A stretch of DNA of 64,000 bases from Jeotgalibaca porci (GTDB lineage Bacteria > Bacillota > Bacilli > Lactobacillales > Aerococcaceae), in the NCBI RefSeq assembly GCF_011299095.1, contig NZ_CP049889.1, positions 1,902,501 through 1,966,500 of the forward strand. Reading direction: 5' to 3'. Shown here piece after piece: positions 23,941-32,735 of this stretch (its first letter is position 1; each line of letters begins with the position of its first letter). A program made the position numbers and the translations under genes. The notes beneath the pieces are model-generated. The model saw only the letters and a program-made list of their open reading frames with translations, made no database searches and had not been told where the DNA came from.

Positions 23941-24909
23941 ATGAGAAAAAATTGGTTATTAAAAGCGGGATTGGTATTGGCATCAGCAGGTATTTTGGCA
24001 GGGTGTAGTGGAGAAAGCAAAGCAGAAGGAGATGGAACCGTTAATTTAGGAATTTTACAGTTAATGGATCACGAATCTTTAAACGCTTCTCGCGAAGGAT
24101 TTTTGGATGTGTTGGAAGATGCAGGGTACATTGAAGGCGAAAACTTGAATGTGGATTACCAGAACGCACAATTGGATCAATCCAATTTACAAACGATGTC
24201 AGAACGTCTATCCGGACAAAATGATTTAATTCTAGCCATTGCAACGCCAGCGGCTGTTTCTCTAGCAAATGTGGATCAAGAAACACCGATTTTATTTACA
24301 GCAATTACTGATCCAGTTGATGCGGACTTAGTTGCGAGTTTGGATGCACCAGGTGGGAATTTAACCGGAACGACAGATGCGGGTCCGCTTGAGGAACAAA
24401 TTGCTTTACTTCTTTCATTAACGACGAATCCGACCCACATAGGAATCATTTATAATTCAAGCGAACCAAACTCTGTTATTCAAGGCGATCAGGCAACGGA
24501 ATTATTAGAAGCTGCAGGCGTAAAAGTAGTATTAAAAACCGTTTCATCTACAAATGAGGTACAACAAGCGATGGAATCGTTGGCAGGAGACGTGCAAGGT
24601 ATTTACGTGCCAACTGACAATACTTTAGCGAGTACGATGGGATCTGTTAAGCAAGTGGCAGAAGCAAATAAATTGCCGGTCGTTGCTGCTTCCACGGACC
24701 AAGTTAAAGCAGGTGGCTTAGCAACATATGGAATCGACTACTACGAACTGGGAAGACAAACAGGTGAAATGGCTCTAGAAATTATTGAAGAGGGCGCTGA
24801 TCCAGCAACGATGCCTATCCAATCTTCAGAGGTATTGGAACTAGTTGTAAACGAAGAAGTTGCTAAAGCACTTGGTATTGATCCGGCATCTATTACGGTA
24901 CCCGAATAA
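23941..24909 (+). CDS. ABC transporter substrate-binding lipoprotein, TrpX family
   Basis: 322 residues. A lipoprotein signal ends in LAGC (Cys22). The mature protein is of the ABC_sub_bind family (TrpX/YtfQ-like fold): VNLGILQLMDHESLNASREGF, LILAIATPAAVSLANV, TPILFTAITDPVDA and GGNLTGTTDAG are hallmark segments. Relatives in Streptococcus and other Lactobacillales are inferred tryptophan or aromatic amino acid binders, encoded with a permease and ATPase (trpXYZ). Here neither partner gene is adjacent. It follows a TAGGAGGAA site and the Phe/Tyr-rich leader A, which suggests an aromatic amino acid ligand, perhaps tyrosine or phenylalanine rather than tryptophan. Confidence 0.87.
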   Translation: MRKNWLLKAGLVLASAGILAGCSGESKAEGDGTVNLGILQLMDHESLNASREGFLDVLEDAGYIEGENLNVDYQNAQLDQSNLQTMSERLSGQNDLILAIATPAAVSLANVDQETPILFTAITDPVDADLVASLDAPGGNLTGTTDAGPLEEQIALLLSLTTNPTHIGIIYNSSEPNSVIQGDQATELLEAAGVKVVLKTVSSTNEVQQAMESLAGDVQGIYVPTDNTLASTMGSVKQVAEANKLPVVAASTDQVKAGGLATYGIDYYELGRQTGEMALEIIEEGADPATMPIQSSEVLELVVNEEVAKALGIDPASITVPE

Positions 24910-24988
24910 ATAAACCCACACTTTCTTCGTGTTATTTTAATCTATAGGGTTTATAATGTACACATGATACAAACCCTGGAGGATTAAT

Positions 24989-26176
24989 ATGAAAAAATGG
25001 TTAACGTTACTATCTACCTTTGCTCTGTTTGGATGTACCACACAGACAGTTGAGCCAGCAGAATCTGGTGAAGAAGAGGGAGTACGCACAGAATCTCAAG
25101 CTACAATAGAATCTTCAGAACCACAAGAACCTGAAGAGAAACGGATTTCGTTCATCGGAGTGGGAGATAATTTAATACATGAAAATGTCATCTGGGCTGC
25201 TGAAACACCTGATGGCTCTTATGACTTTTCAAATATGTACGAGAATATCGCAGCTGACGTTGAAAATGCTGACTTAGCATTTTTGAATCAAGAGACAATT
25301 TTTGCAGGACCGGATTACCCTTACTCCGGCTATCCTTCATTTAATACACCTGAACAACTGGGTACAAATATGGTAGATTTAGGCTTTGATTTAATTAACG
25401 GTGCCACGAACCATACGTTGGACTTCGGCGTTGCCGGTGCAACGTATGCACTTGATTTTTGGAAACAATACGAAGATGTGCGTTACACAGGAGTTTTTGA
25501 AAGCGAGGAAGCAAGCCTTGAAATACCAACCATTGAACGAGATGGCGTGACATTTTCTTTCTTGGCTTATACATATGGTACAAACGGAATCGAACCGGAT
25601 ACGAATTGGCGTGTGAACTATTTCGACGAAGAGAAAATCCGTACAGATGTCGCAAAAGCCAAAGAAGTCAGCGATGTGGTAATCGTTTCAGCCCATTGGG
25701 GAGACGAGAATACCTATGTCGTAAATGAGTACCAAGAATATTATGGTCAGTTGTTTGCTGATTTGGAAGTCGATGTTGTCATCGGAACGCATCCGCATGT
25801 CATTCAACCTGTTGAGTGGCTGACTGGCGCAAATGGTAACGAAACGTTAGTTGTCTGGTCGCTAGGGAATTTATTAGCCCACGCACTTGATGATATTAAT
25901 ACGCTTGGGGGGATGGTTTCGTTTGATTTTGTCGTAACCGAAGAGGGAACAGATATCGAAAACATCGTATTCCGTCCAACAGTCTCGCATTTTAGCTACC
26001 ATTACAATGATAATGGTCGTTTGAAACGAAAGTTTAAAATTTACTATTTAGATCAATACACGGATGAATTAGCAGTAGAGCATGGCTTGAACGCGTTGGA
26101 TGGCATTTCTGTTACGAAAGAAAGCTATCAAGAGCAAGTCGAAAGCGTTATTGCACCAGAGTTCCTACTTCAGTAA
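24989..26176 (+). CDS. CapA-family lipoprotein (poly-gamma-glutamate synthesis type)
   Basis: 395 residues. A short signal with lipobox-like LFGC (Cys16) is followed by an acidic Ser/Glu linker to about residue 50. The PGA_cap metallophosphatase-like domain then starts with FIGVGDNLIHENVIW and includes LINGATNHTLDFG, VVIVSAHWGDEN and VVIGTHPHVIQPVEW, matching the conserved Asp, Asn, His and GTHPH motifs of the family. Capsule synthesis genes capBC are absent nearby, so this is one of the many stand-alone homologues of unknown function. Ends in a hairpin at 26196-26237. Confidence 0.87.
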   Translation: MKKWLTLLSTFALFGCTTQTVEPAESGEEEGVRTESQATIESSEPQEPEEKRISFIGVGDNLIHENVIWAAETPDGSYDFSNMYENIAADVENADLAFLNQETIFAGPDYPYSGYPSFNTPEQLGTNMVDLGFDLINGATNHTLDFGVAGATYALDFWKQYEDVRYTGVFESEEASLEIPTIERDGVTFSFLAYTYGTNGIEPDTNWRVNYFDEEKIRTDVAKAKEVSDVVIVSAHWGDENTYVVNEYQEYYGQLFADLEVDVVIGTHPHVIQPVEWLTGANGNETLVVWSLGNLLAHALDDINTLGGMVSFDFVVTEEGTDIENIVFRPTVSHFSYHYNDNGRLKRKFKIYYLDQYTDELAVEHGLNALDGISVTKESYQEQVESVIAPEFLLQ

Positions 26177-26195
26177 GAACATATTACATATTATT

Positions 26196-26237
26196 AGAGC
26201 AGAGTCGCATTTTTGTGACGAATGTGGCTCGCGCTCT
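26196..26237 (+). terminator. Terminator-like hairpin after CapA gene
   Basis: AGAGC + GAGTCGCATT (26202-26211) pair with AATGTGGCTC (26221-26230) + GCTCT, with two G-T pairs; followed by ATTTATTTT. Confidence 0.7.
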
Positions 26238-26283
26238 ATTTATTTTGGCTAGAAAGATATTTTCACAAAAGTTTAGAAAAGGC

Positions 26284-26312
26284 TTGCATGTTTGAAGGAT
26301 TGGCCTTATAAT
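26284..26312 (+). promoter_or_regulatory. Promoter of the pilus operon and its pyrimidine-rich 5' leader
   Basis: TTGCAT at 26284-26289, 17-base spacer, TATAAT at 26307-26312. The start codon is near 26607, so the leader is about 290 bases. From about 26335 to 26560 the top strand is strikingly poor in G and rich in C and T, with TAATTTCATCCTA repeated in tandem at about 26370-26400. No reading frame or terminator is seen there. Confidence 0.7.
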
Positions 26313-26606
26313 GGGGGCAAATAAAGAAACTCATCAATTTCTAATCCTTAGAAATGCATTCTTTATTTAATTTCATCCTAATTTAATTTCATCCTATTTA
26401 GTAATTCCTCTCCGCAAGTCCTTTCATTATCTACCCATTTTATTTTTTTCATCTTCAAGCATTTCCGCCTCTTATTTGTTGACCTCTTTTATGCGCATCC
26501 GCAATTCTCCACTCATTTCTCACATACTTTTTTCTTCGTCACAAACTATTAACTTTGCCATGTTGAAATTAACCTTATTCTCTTGTGTAACAGAGGAGGA
26601 ATGAAT

Positions 26607-29600
26607 ATGGATAACCGTATTCGCTATCTGGACAAATTACTTGTTTGGATGATGAGCTTCGTAATGTTAGTACCAACACTTTTAGGATTTGTTGGAAGTC
26701 TGACTACATACGCAGCAGCATCAACAGATAACCGTATTGTTGATGCCGTTTTATACGAAGGTCCAGACGGGTTTGCCACCGTACAGGCGGTCCATGATCC
26801 AGAAGCGCAGAAAATTGATTGGACAGTGACCTTAAATAAAGATCCGACACCGATACCGACCTATCTGCAATTTGAAATCGACATTTTAGAAAGCGGCTTA
26901 CAGACACCGATTAATCTAAGTGCACCTCTTTTTTCTGAAACGAAAGATAATATAACCCTCATAAAAGCAACGGATCCCACTTTAGAAGGGGATACCGCTA
27001 TCCTCACATTTTCAACTGCAATTGCAGATTCCACAGATTATGAATTTTCACTCAACATGCTTGTTCAAGTAGTAGGTGATGAAACCTCATTAGCCACGAT
27101 TCAAACATCCCCATTAGTAAAAAAACTCAACTTTGTAGTTCCCCAACCCCTAAATCAAGTTGAACAAGAATCTTCCGAAATAATTACAAGTGCTCCAGAG
27201 GAAGAAGTGACTTCCGAAGAGTCCTTACCCCCAGCCGAAGAGGAATCCGCCAGTGAAATAATTGAAGAGCAGCCGTCCCAAGAGGTAGCTGAATCTGAAG
27301 ATATTCCTGAGCAGGAATCATCCGCGCCGGAAGAAAAACCTAATGAGGTCATTCATCCACCCCTTGCATCCCCAGAAGAACCAAAACCACAACCAGAAGT
27401 TAAACCAGAACCACAAGAAGAAATAGAGTCAGAAGAGGTAACAGAACTAGAAGAGGAAACCTTTGATCCTACTATCGCAGAACCCGTTCCAAAGTCATAC
27501 ATTTCCAATACGTTTCCGATTCCTTTTATTCCAGTAAGTAGAATGCTACGTACAACCAGCGTTCCAGGAAGCGTATCAGTGAATAAAACTGCTGAAGCAT
27601 GCGAAGGCTGTCGAACATACGAAGTCACCCTTGATATAACCGGTGTTCCGCCAGTTAAACCAGTGGACGTCGTATTAATCCTCGACAAATCAGGAAGTAT
27701 GTCTGATAGCTATTCGGCAATCACAAGTAGCCCATCTACTAATACATACTACTATGTAAGAGTAAATGGCAACTATATCAGAGTTTCATATAACTATGGA
27801 AACTGGCAATATGTATCATCTGGAAACAGACGTTATGTCTCTTGGTCCGCGACAGGTGATGATAGTTTAGCCGGATCGACCCAGTCCAATTCACCTGTTG
27901 CGAAGCGTTTCTATCAATTGACGGCGAAATCACGTATGGACGCATTAAAAGAGGCGGCCATTACCTTTTCTGGTATGGTCCTCGCAGCAAATACTAGCAA
28001 CCGTGTCGCAGTCGTACAATATGACGGCCCATCTACGACCACTGGTTCTGGTAACCAAAACCAGGCATCGTTGACTCAAAACTTCACTAATAACATCAAC
28101 AATGTTTCCAATGCTATTAATGGACTCAATCCAGTGAATGGTACAAATACTCAAGCGGGATTAATCGCGGGATACAATGCTTTCACAAATGCAAATCCTC
28201 AAAATCCTACCTCTAAGAAGGTTGCCATTCTATTTACAGATGGTCTCCCTACTGCAAGTATTGGTTATCAATATAATGAGTCAACCAACCCGAATACGAT
28301 TCATTATACGAATGCCATCAATGCAGCAACGAACCTCAAAAATTACGGTAGCCTCTTCTCAATTGGTTTAACCACGGGAATGACTGGTGACGAACTTACC
28401 GCAGCACGTTACTTCTTGAACCAAACACAAAATGCTGGTTTTTACGAAGCCCCAACAGCTGCGCAACTCCAAACAATATTTAATTCCATTTATACTCAGA
28501 TCAATAACTACGGTACAAATGGGGTCGTGACGGATGTCATTGGTGACGATTTTGATCTCGTTGCTGGATCGCTTCCAGCGGGAGCTACGTATGACGCTGC
28601 AACGCGTACCATTACATGGAATATCGGCACGCTATCAGGCAATCCGACCTTAACCTATAAAGTTAAAGCGAAAGATTCCGTTATTGGTAGTGAGGATGTC
28701 ACAGTCAAATTACCAACGAACAAAGTTGCAGAATTGACTTACACGGATGTCGATAATAATCCAAATCAAAAATTGACATTCCCTGTACCATCCGTTCATG
28801 TACCGCGAATCCTGGAAATTACAACGACAAACGCTGAAATCTTGTTGGGAGATTCTATCCAACTTGGCATGGGAACAGATCCTGCAGCTAATAACTATTT
28901 AAATATCACGGGTGGGACAGGCCAATATACTTACGCGTGGTACTTAGGAAATCAAACAACAGTTCTTTCCACGGATCGTAACCCAACATTTACCCCAACA
29001 TCTGAAACTACTTACCGAGTTGTCGTGACTGATGCTGAAGGCTGTACAATTACAGGTTATATTACTGTAAAAATTAAAACTGGACAGCTCATCATTCATA
29101 AGAAAGATGAAGAAGGCAAACTGATACTCAATAATCCGGCTACGTTCATATTGTCCAAATCAGGTTCTCAGGATCTCATTGTAACGACCGGCAATACGGG
29201 AATCGCCACCTTTACTGGGCTAGGTAAAGGAACGTATACCTTGAAAGAAACCATTGCCCCTAATGGCTATGTATTGGATTCTACAATATATACGGTGGTA
29301 GTAGAATCTACTGGTGGCCAGGTAACCGTTACAGTTACGGATGCAACTCAAACGGTAATTCCAAGTAATCCGTTGGTTATCGTGAATAAAATTGCCACGA
29401 TATCGATACCTGTCCAAAAATTCTGGGTTGATAATGATAATGATTTGAATGCGCGACCAACAGAAGTAGTTGTTCAAATTTATCAAAATAGCACATATAT
29501 GATCGGAAAAGATTTAACTCTTACTCAAGGTCTAGACGGATTATGGAAGGGAACTTTTACTGATCTTCCTCGTTTTAATGCACAAGGAGAAGAGTATGAG

Positions 29601-31787
29601 TACACCATCAAAGAAGTACCCGTTGCAAATTATGAATCAGTAGTAGCAGACTATGAAATTACAAATACTTTGAAGATTGGCTCGTTGACTATTACCAAAC
29701 TAGGAGAAAATGAAACACTCTTGGATGGTGCAGAATTTGAATTGCAAGAGGCAGATGGAACCGTAGCGAAAGATATTCAAGGAAACGAATTAACGGGAAT
29801 AACAGTAGACGGTGTTCTAAGTTTTAACAATTTACCTTTTGGCACTTACACGTTGGTAGAAACGAAGGCACCCGATGGTTATGAATTAACTGATCAAACT
29901 TGGATAATCACCATTACTGAAGAAAATCAAACAAATCCGCACGTTACGATTACAGTTACTAATAAGCGCATGCAAACGTTACCTAGCACAGGCGGGCCAG
30001 GCACAATTCTATTCACATTAATTGGAGTAGGACTCATGCTTGTAGCCGGTATTTCCTTCAGTCAAACAGATCGAAAGGGGAGAAATAAAATGAATCGTAT
30101 CACGAAGATTTTTACCACGTTGTTAATGGCTTTAATTGTAATGATGGGTGCAATACGTCCGATTGCTGCGGTTGAGACAGCACCAGGACCACCATCCGGA
30201 AAACCAACTACCGCTGATTTAGTGATTCATAAACTACAGTTCAATGGGCAAGAAATTCCTAACATTGAAAATCATGATGGAACAGAGATAACTATTCCAA
30301 ATACATCTGGTTTGGCTGGTGTCACCTTTGATATTTATAAAGTAGCAGACGACGAAACGAGTAAAACTACTCCTGTGGGTGCTCCATCTGACACTGGAAT
30401 TACAACGGCTGGTGGATTATTGACATTCGAAGACTTGCCTATGGGACGTTACTTAGTAGTTGAAGATGTGGATACTCTACCACATGGTGTCAACTACAAT
30501 AGTCCGAATTTCTTGGTTGACGTACCGATGACCAATGCGGCTGGTACAGGATGGTTAAATCCCGTTCATGTTTATCCGAAAAACCGTTTAGTATTGGCAA
30601 CTGTTGATTTCTACAAAGCATTCGAAGAAGAAGAAGGAGCAACAGCAACATTTGGTCTTTATGATGCCGAGACGGATGCATTGTTAGAGGAAGAAACGCT
30701 TTCGGCAAATGGTAAAGTTATTTTTACAAACGATGGCGATGGTTATGAAACAGGCTCCTATTATGTAAAAGAAATTTCGGTTGGCGGTGCATATGGATTA
30801 GATAGTACGGAATTTCCGGTTGCTATTACAAACGCTGATCATGACACCACTTTGAATGATAATAACGCCACTGTTCATGCTAATAATGCTGAAACCCCAC
30901 TTATGAACTACATCATCACTGAACCGGAAAAAACAAATACAGATGATGATAACGATGACTTCTCAGCAAACTTGGGTGAAATCGTCAACTGGAACATTGA
31001 TGTTCGTCTCCCTATGAATATTGAAGACTATACAATGTATAAATTTACAGATACGCTAGATTCTCGTCTGGACTATGTGGGTAACGTAGAAATTTCAATC
31101 GACGGTTTACCTGTAACCGGATTGGCAACCATTACTGAACCAACTACAACAAGTGGCGGTACGCTCATCATTGATTTTGACCTTGAAAAATTAGCAGAAT
31201 ATGCAGGCGATAATTTGAAGATTTCGTTTAATACCAAAATTAATGAAACAGCTTTAATGGGTCAAGAAATTCCTAATAACTTTGTACTCGACTTTGACAA
31301 TGGATCCGAAATTGATTCTAAAACAATGGAAGAGCCACCATTTACCCAAACTGGTGGTGCGATGTTCGATAAGACATCCACACGACAAGATTTGGAAGAC
31401 TTTAGTGGTGCGCAATTCTGGGTATATCGTATGAACGGTGATGATAAAGAATACTTACAAGCAGATCGTTCTTGGAGTACAGCTACTGATACTCCGTTTA
31501 CTCTCACATCGTTAACAGATGGAACATTCAAGATTGAGGGACTATCATTTGGAACCTATTACCTAGAAGAACGTGTCGCTCTTCCTGGACACATGCTCCC
31601 TGGTACTGATTTTGAATTTGATGTTACTGCGAATACCTATAATGCGGAAGCGACAGTTCCTATTCAAAACCGACCAAGAATTGATCTTCCAAGTACAGGT
31701 GGAATGGGTACAATCCTCTTTACCATCGCAGGTGTAGGTTTGATGGCTGGTGCAGTTAAACTATACAAGAAAGAAGAAAAAGAATAA
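26607..31787 (+). CDS. Pilus adhesin (VWA) and backbone pilin in one continuous frame
   Basis: 1726 residues from ATG 26607, which follows GAGGAGG by seven bases. Order: signal peptide (1-45); beta-rich N-domain; Glu/Pro/Ser-rich stalk (about 180-290); VWA domain with MIDAS DKSGSMSDS near 360 and FTDGLP near 545; PKD-like domain; three SpaA/CnaB repeats (GKGTYTLKETIAPNGY, FGTYTLVETKAPDGY); first sorting signal LPSTG with membrane segment and basic tail near residue 1125-1161. Without a stop the frame continues into a second complete secreted protein (signal peptide to second LPSTG, from 30090). This looks like two pilus genes, tip adhesin then backbone pilin, whose stop has been lost. Two class C sortases follow. 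Confidence 0.85.
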   Translation: MDNRIRYLDKLLVWMMSFVMLVPTLLGFVGSLTTYAAASTDNRIVDAVLYEGPDGFATVQAVHDPEAQKIDWTVTLNKDPTPIPTYLQFEIDILESGLQTPINLSAPLFSETKDNITLIKATDPTLEGDTAILTFSTAIADSTDYEFSLNMLVQVVGDETSLATIQTSPLVKKLNFVVPQPLNQVEQESSEIITSAPEEEVTSEESLPPAEEESASEIIEEQPSQEVAESEDIPEQESSAPEEKPNEVIHPPLASPEEPKPQPEVKPEPQEEIESEEVTELEEETFDPTIAEPVPKSYISNTFPIPFIPVSRMLRTTSVPGSVSVNKTAEACEGCRTYEVTLDITGVPPVKPVDVVLILDKSGSMSDSYSAITSSPSTNTYYYVRVNGNYIRVSYNYGNWQYVSSGNRRYVSWSATGDDSLAGSTQSNSPVAKRFYQLTAKSRMDALKEAAITFSGMVLAANTSNRVAVVQYDGPSTTTGSGNQNQASLTQNFTNNINNVSNAINGLNPVNGTNTQAGLIAGYNAFTNANPQNPTSKKVAILFTDGLPTASIGYQYNESTNPNTIHYTNAINAATNLKNYGSLFSIGLTTGMTGDELTAARYFLNQTQNAGFYEAPTAAQLQTIFNSIYTQINNYGTNGVVTDVIGDDFDLVAGSLPAGATYDAATRTITWNIGTLSGNPTLTYKVKAKDSVIGSEDVTVKLPTNKVAELTYTDVDNNPNQKLTFPVPSVHVPRILEITTTNAEILLGDSIQLGMGTDPAANNYLNITGGTGQYTYAWYLGNQTTVLSTDRNPTFTPTSETTYRVVVTDAEGCTITGYITVKIKTGQLIIHKKDEEGKLILNNPATFILSKSGSQDLIVTTGNTGIATFTGLGKGTYTLKETIAPNGYVLDSTIYTVVVESTGGQVTVTVTDATQTVIPSNPLVIVNKIATISIPVQKFWVDNDNDLNARPTEVVVQIYQNSTYMIGKDLTLTQGLDGLWKGTFTDLPRFNAQGEEYEYTIKEVPVANYESVVADYEITNTLKIGSLTITKLGENETLLDGAEFELQEADGTVAKDIQGNELTGITVDGVLSFNNLPFGTYTLVETKAPDGYELTDQTWIITITEENQTNPHVTITVTNKRMQTLPSTGGPGTILFTLIGVGLMLVAGISFSQTDRKGRNKMNRITKIFTTLLMALIVMMGAIRPIAAVETAPGPPSGKPTTADLVIHKLQFNGQEIPNIENHDGTEITIPNTSGLAGVTFDIYKVADDETSKTTPVGAPSDTGITTAGGLLTFEDLPMGRYLVVEDVDTLPHGVNYNSPNFLVDVPMTNAAGTGWLNPVHVYPKNRLVLATVDFYKAFEEEEGATATFGLYDAETDALLEEETLSANGKVIFTNDGDGYETGSYYVKEISVGGAYGLDSTEFPVAITNADHDTTLNDNNATVHANNAETPLMNYIITEPEKTNTDDDNDDFSANLGEIVNWNIDVRLPMNIEDYTMYKFTDTLDSRLDYVGNVEISIDGLPVTGLATITEPTTTSGGTLIIDFDLEKLAEYAGDNLKISFNTKINETALMGQEIPNNFVLDFDNGSEIDSKTMEEPPFTQTGGAMFDKTSTRQDLEDFSGAQFWVYRMNGDDKEYLQADRSWSTATDTPFTLTSLTDGTFKIEGLSFGTYYLEERVALPGHMLPGTDFEFDVTANTYNAEATVPIQNRPRIDLPSTGGMGTILFTIAGVGLMAGAVKLYKKEEKE
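30090..31787 (+). CDS. Backbone (major) pilin, SpaA type, internal start in the fused frame
   Basis: 565 residues from ATG 30090, preceded by its own AAAGGGGAG ribosome site. Signal peptide MNRITKIFTTLLMALIVMMG with cleavage after RPIAA. The pilin motif VYPKN is near residue 161, whose Lys is the acceptor in sortase C polymerisation. The middle domain (NWNIDVRLPMNIEDYTMYKF) resembles the isopeptide-forming D2 domain. A C-terminal CnaB domain has YYLEERVALPGH, an E-box-like Glu. LPSTG sorting signal, membrane segment and KKEEKE tail end the protein. Likely translated separately from the upstream adhesin even though no stop codon lies between them. Confidence 0.8.
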   Translation: MNRITKIFTTLLMALIVMMGAIRPIAAVETAPGPPSGKPTTADLVIHKLQFNGQEIPNIENHDGTEITIPNTSGLAGVTFDIYKVADDETSKTTPVGAPSDTGITTAGGLLTFEDLPMGRYLVVEDVDTLPHGVNYNSPNFLVDVPMTNAAGTGWLNPVHVYPKNRLVLATVDFYKAFEEEEGATATFGLYDAETDALLEEETLSANGKVIFTNDGDGYETGSYYVKEISVGGAYGLDSTEFPVAITNADHDTTLNDNNATVHANNAETPLMNYIITEPEKTNTDDDNDDFSANLGEIVNWNIDVRLPMNIEDYTMYKFTDTLDSRLDYVGNVEISIDGLPVTGLATITEPTTTSGGTLIIDFDLEKLAEYAGDNLKISFNTKINETALMGQEIPNNFVLDFDNGSEIDSKTMEEPPFTQTGGAMFDKTSTRQDLEDFSGAQFWVYRMNGDDKEYLQADRSWSTATDTPFTLTSLTDGTFKIEGLSFGTYYLEERVALPGHMLPGTDFEFDVTANTYNAEATVPIQNRPRIDLPSTGGMGTILFTIAGVGLMAGAVKLYKKEEKE

Positions 31788-31794
31788 TACCAGA

Positions 31795-31853
31795 GGTGAA
31801 CGGATGAGTAATCATCTGTTCACCCAAGGGGCTGGTCTGCCGGCCCCTTGGGT
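31795..31853 (+). promoter_or_regulatory. Two adjoining hairpins between pilin and sortase genes
   Basis: GGTGAAC/GTTCACC (31795-31801, 31818-31824) is followed by ACCCAAGGGGC/GCCCCTTGGGT (31822-31832, 31843-31853), and their arms overlap by three bases. No T-run follows. Likely an RNA processing or stability element that lowers sortase relative to pilin expression, or a weak terminator. Confidence 0.5.
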
Positions 31854-31877
31854 GAGCATAGTTAATGGGGTGTTTCT

Positions 31878-32735
31878 ATGAAAAAGGAACGAAAAAAATG
31901 GCTGATGGGGCTTATATTTTTATTGGGCTTAGGTATTTTTATGTATCCTAACCTTACACAAATTTATGCAAAAATATCCCAGTATCAGATCATCTTATCG
32001 TATAATCGTCAACAATCCGAGATGAGTAAAGAGATTAAGAAAATCGAAATGGCTCGCATAGCCGAATATAATAAATCACTAATAGACAACACAGTGGTGT
32101 ACGAGGATCCATTTGAGACAAACGAGGCTGCGACCGAGACACTAAAGGATAAGAGTAGTGAGAAATTAGGCGATCCTATCGGTTATATTGCAATTCCTAA
32201 GATTTCTGTGAACGTTCCGATTTATAATGGAACAACCGATTATATTCTCCAAAAAGGAATCGGGCTTTTAGAAAAAAGCTCCATGCCAGTCGGTGGTGCG
32301 GGAACGCATGCTGCTTTAACGGGGCATCGCGGACTTCCTGAATCCAAACTTTTCACTGATTTGGATGAAATGAAGATTGGTGATATTTTTTATATCCATT
32401 CATTAGCAGGAACCTTAGCTTATGAAGTCGAGAGCGTTGAAACGGTCTTACCACACGAAACGGAAACATTGAAAATTATGGATGATCGCGATTTGGTTAC
32501 GCTGATCACCTGTACACCTTATATGATAAATACACATCGGATACTGGTTAGAGGCGCGCGTATTACCTTGGATGCGACGAAAGAACCGGAACCACTCACA
32601 CCAACTCAAAAAATTATTACAACTGTCGATGAAAAAGGACCCATCCTCATCTGGATATTTGTTGGTGGCATAGTAATCCTGGTCGGAAGCGTAGTTATTT
32701 GGCAAAGAAGGAAGAAAGAGGGTGAGAAGACATGA
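31878..32735 (+). CDS. Class C (pilus-polymerising) sortase 1
   Basis: 285 residues. N-terminal membrane segment (WLMGLIFLLGLGIFMYPNL), then the class C lid DPF (VVYEDPFETN) that covers the active site. The sortase barrel includes the catalytic His in TGHRGLPESK, the catalytic Cys in TLITCTPY and the Arg in THRILVRG. A C-terminal membrane segment (LIWIFVGGIVILVGSVVIW) is typical of class C. It would join pilin subunits through LPSTG and the VYPKN Lys. Its end overlaps the next sortase start (ATGA). Confidence 0.93.
   Translation: MKKERKKWLMGLIFLLGLGIFMYPNLTQIYAKISQYQIILSYNRQQSEMSKEIKKIEMARIAEYNKSLIDNTVVYEDPFETNEAATETLKDKSSEKLGDPIGYIAIPKISVNVPIYNGTTDYILQKGIGLLEKSSMPVGGAGTHAALTGHRGLPESKLFTDLDEMKIGDIFYIHSLAGTLAYEVESVETVLPHETETLKIMDDRDLVTLITCTPYMINTHRILVRGARITLDATKEPEPLTPTQKIITTVDEKGPILIWIFVGGIVILVGSVVIWQRRKKEGEKT

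Noticed and set aside
24989-26176. Poly-gamma-glutamate capsule locus
   Set aside because: Only a CapA-like protein is present; no capB, capC or ligase genes adjoin it.
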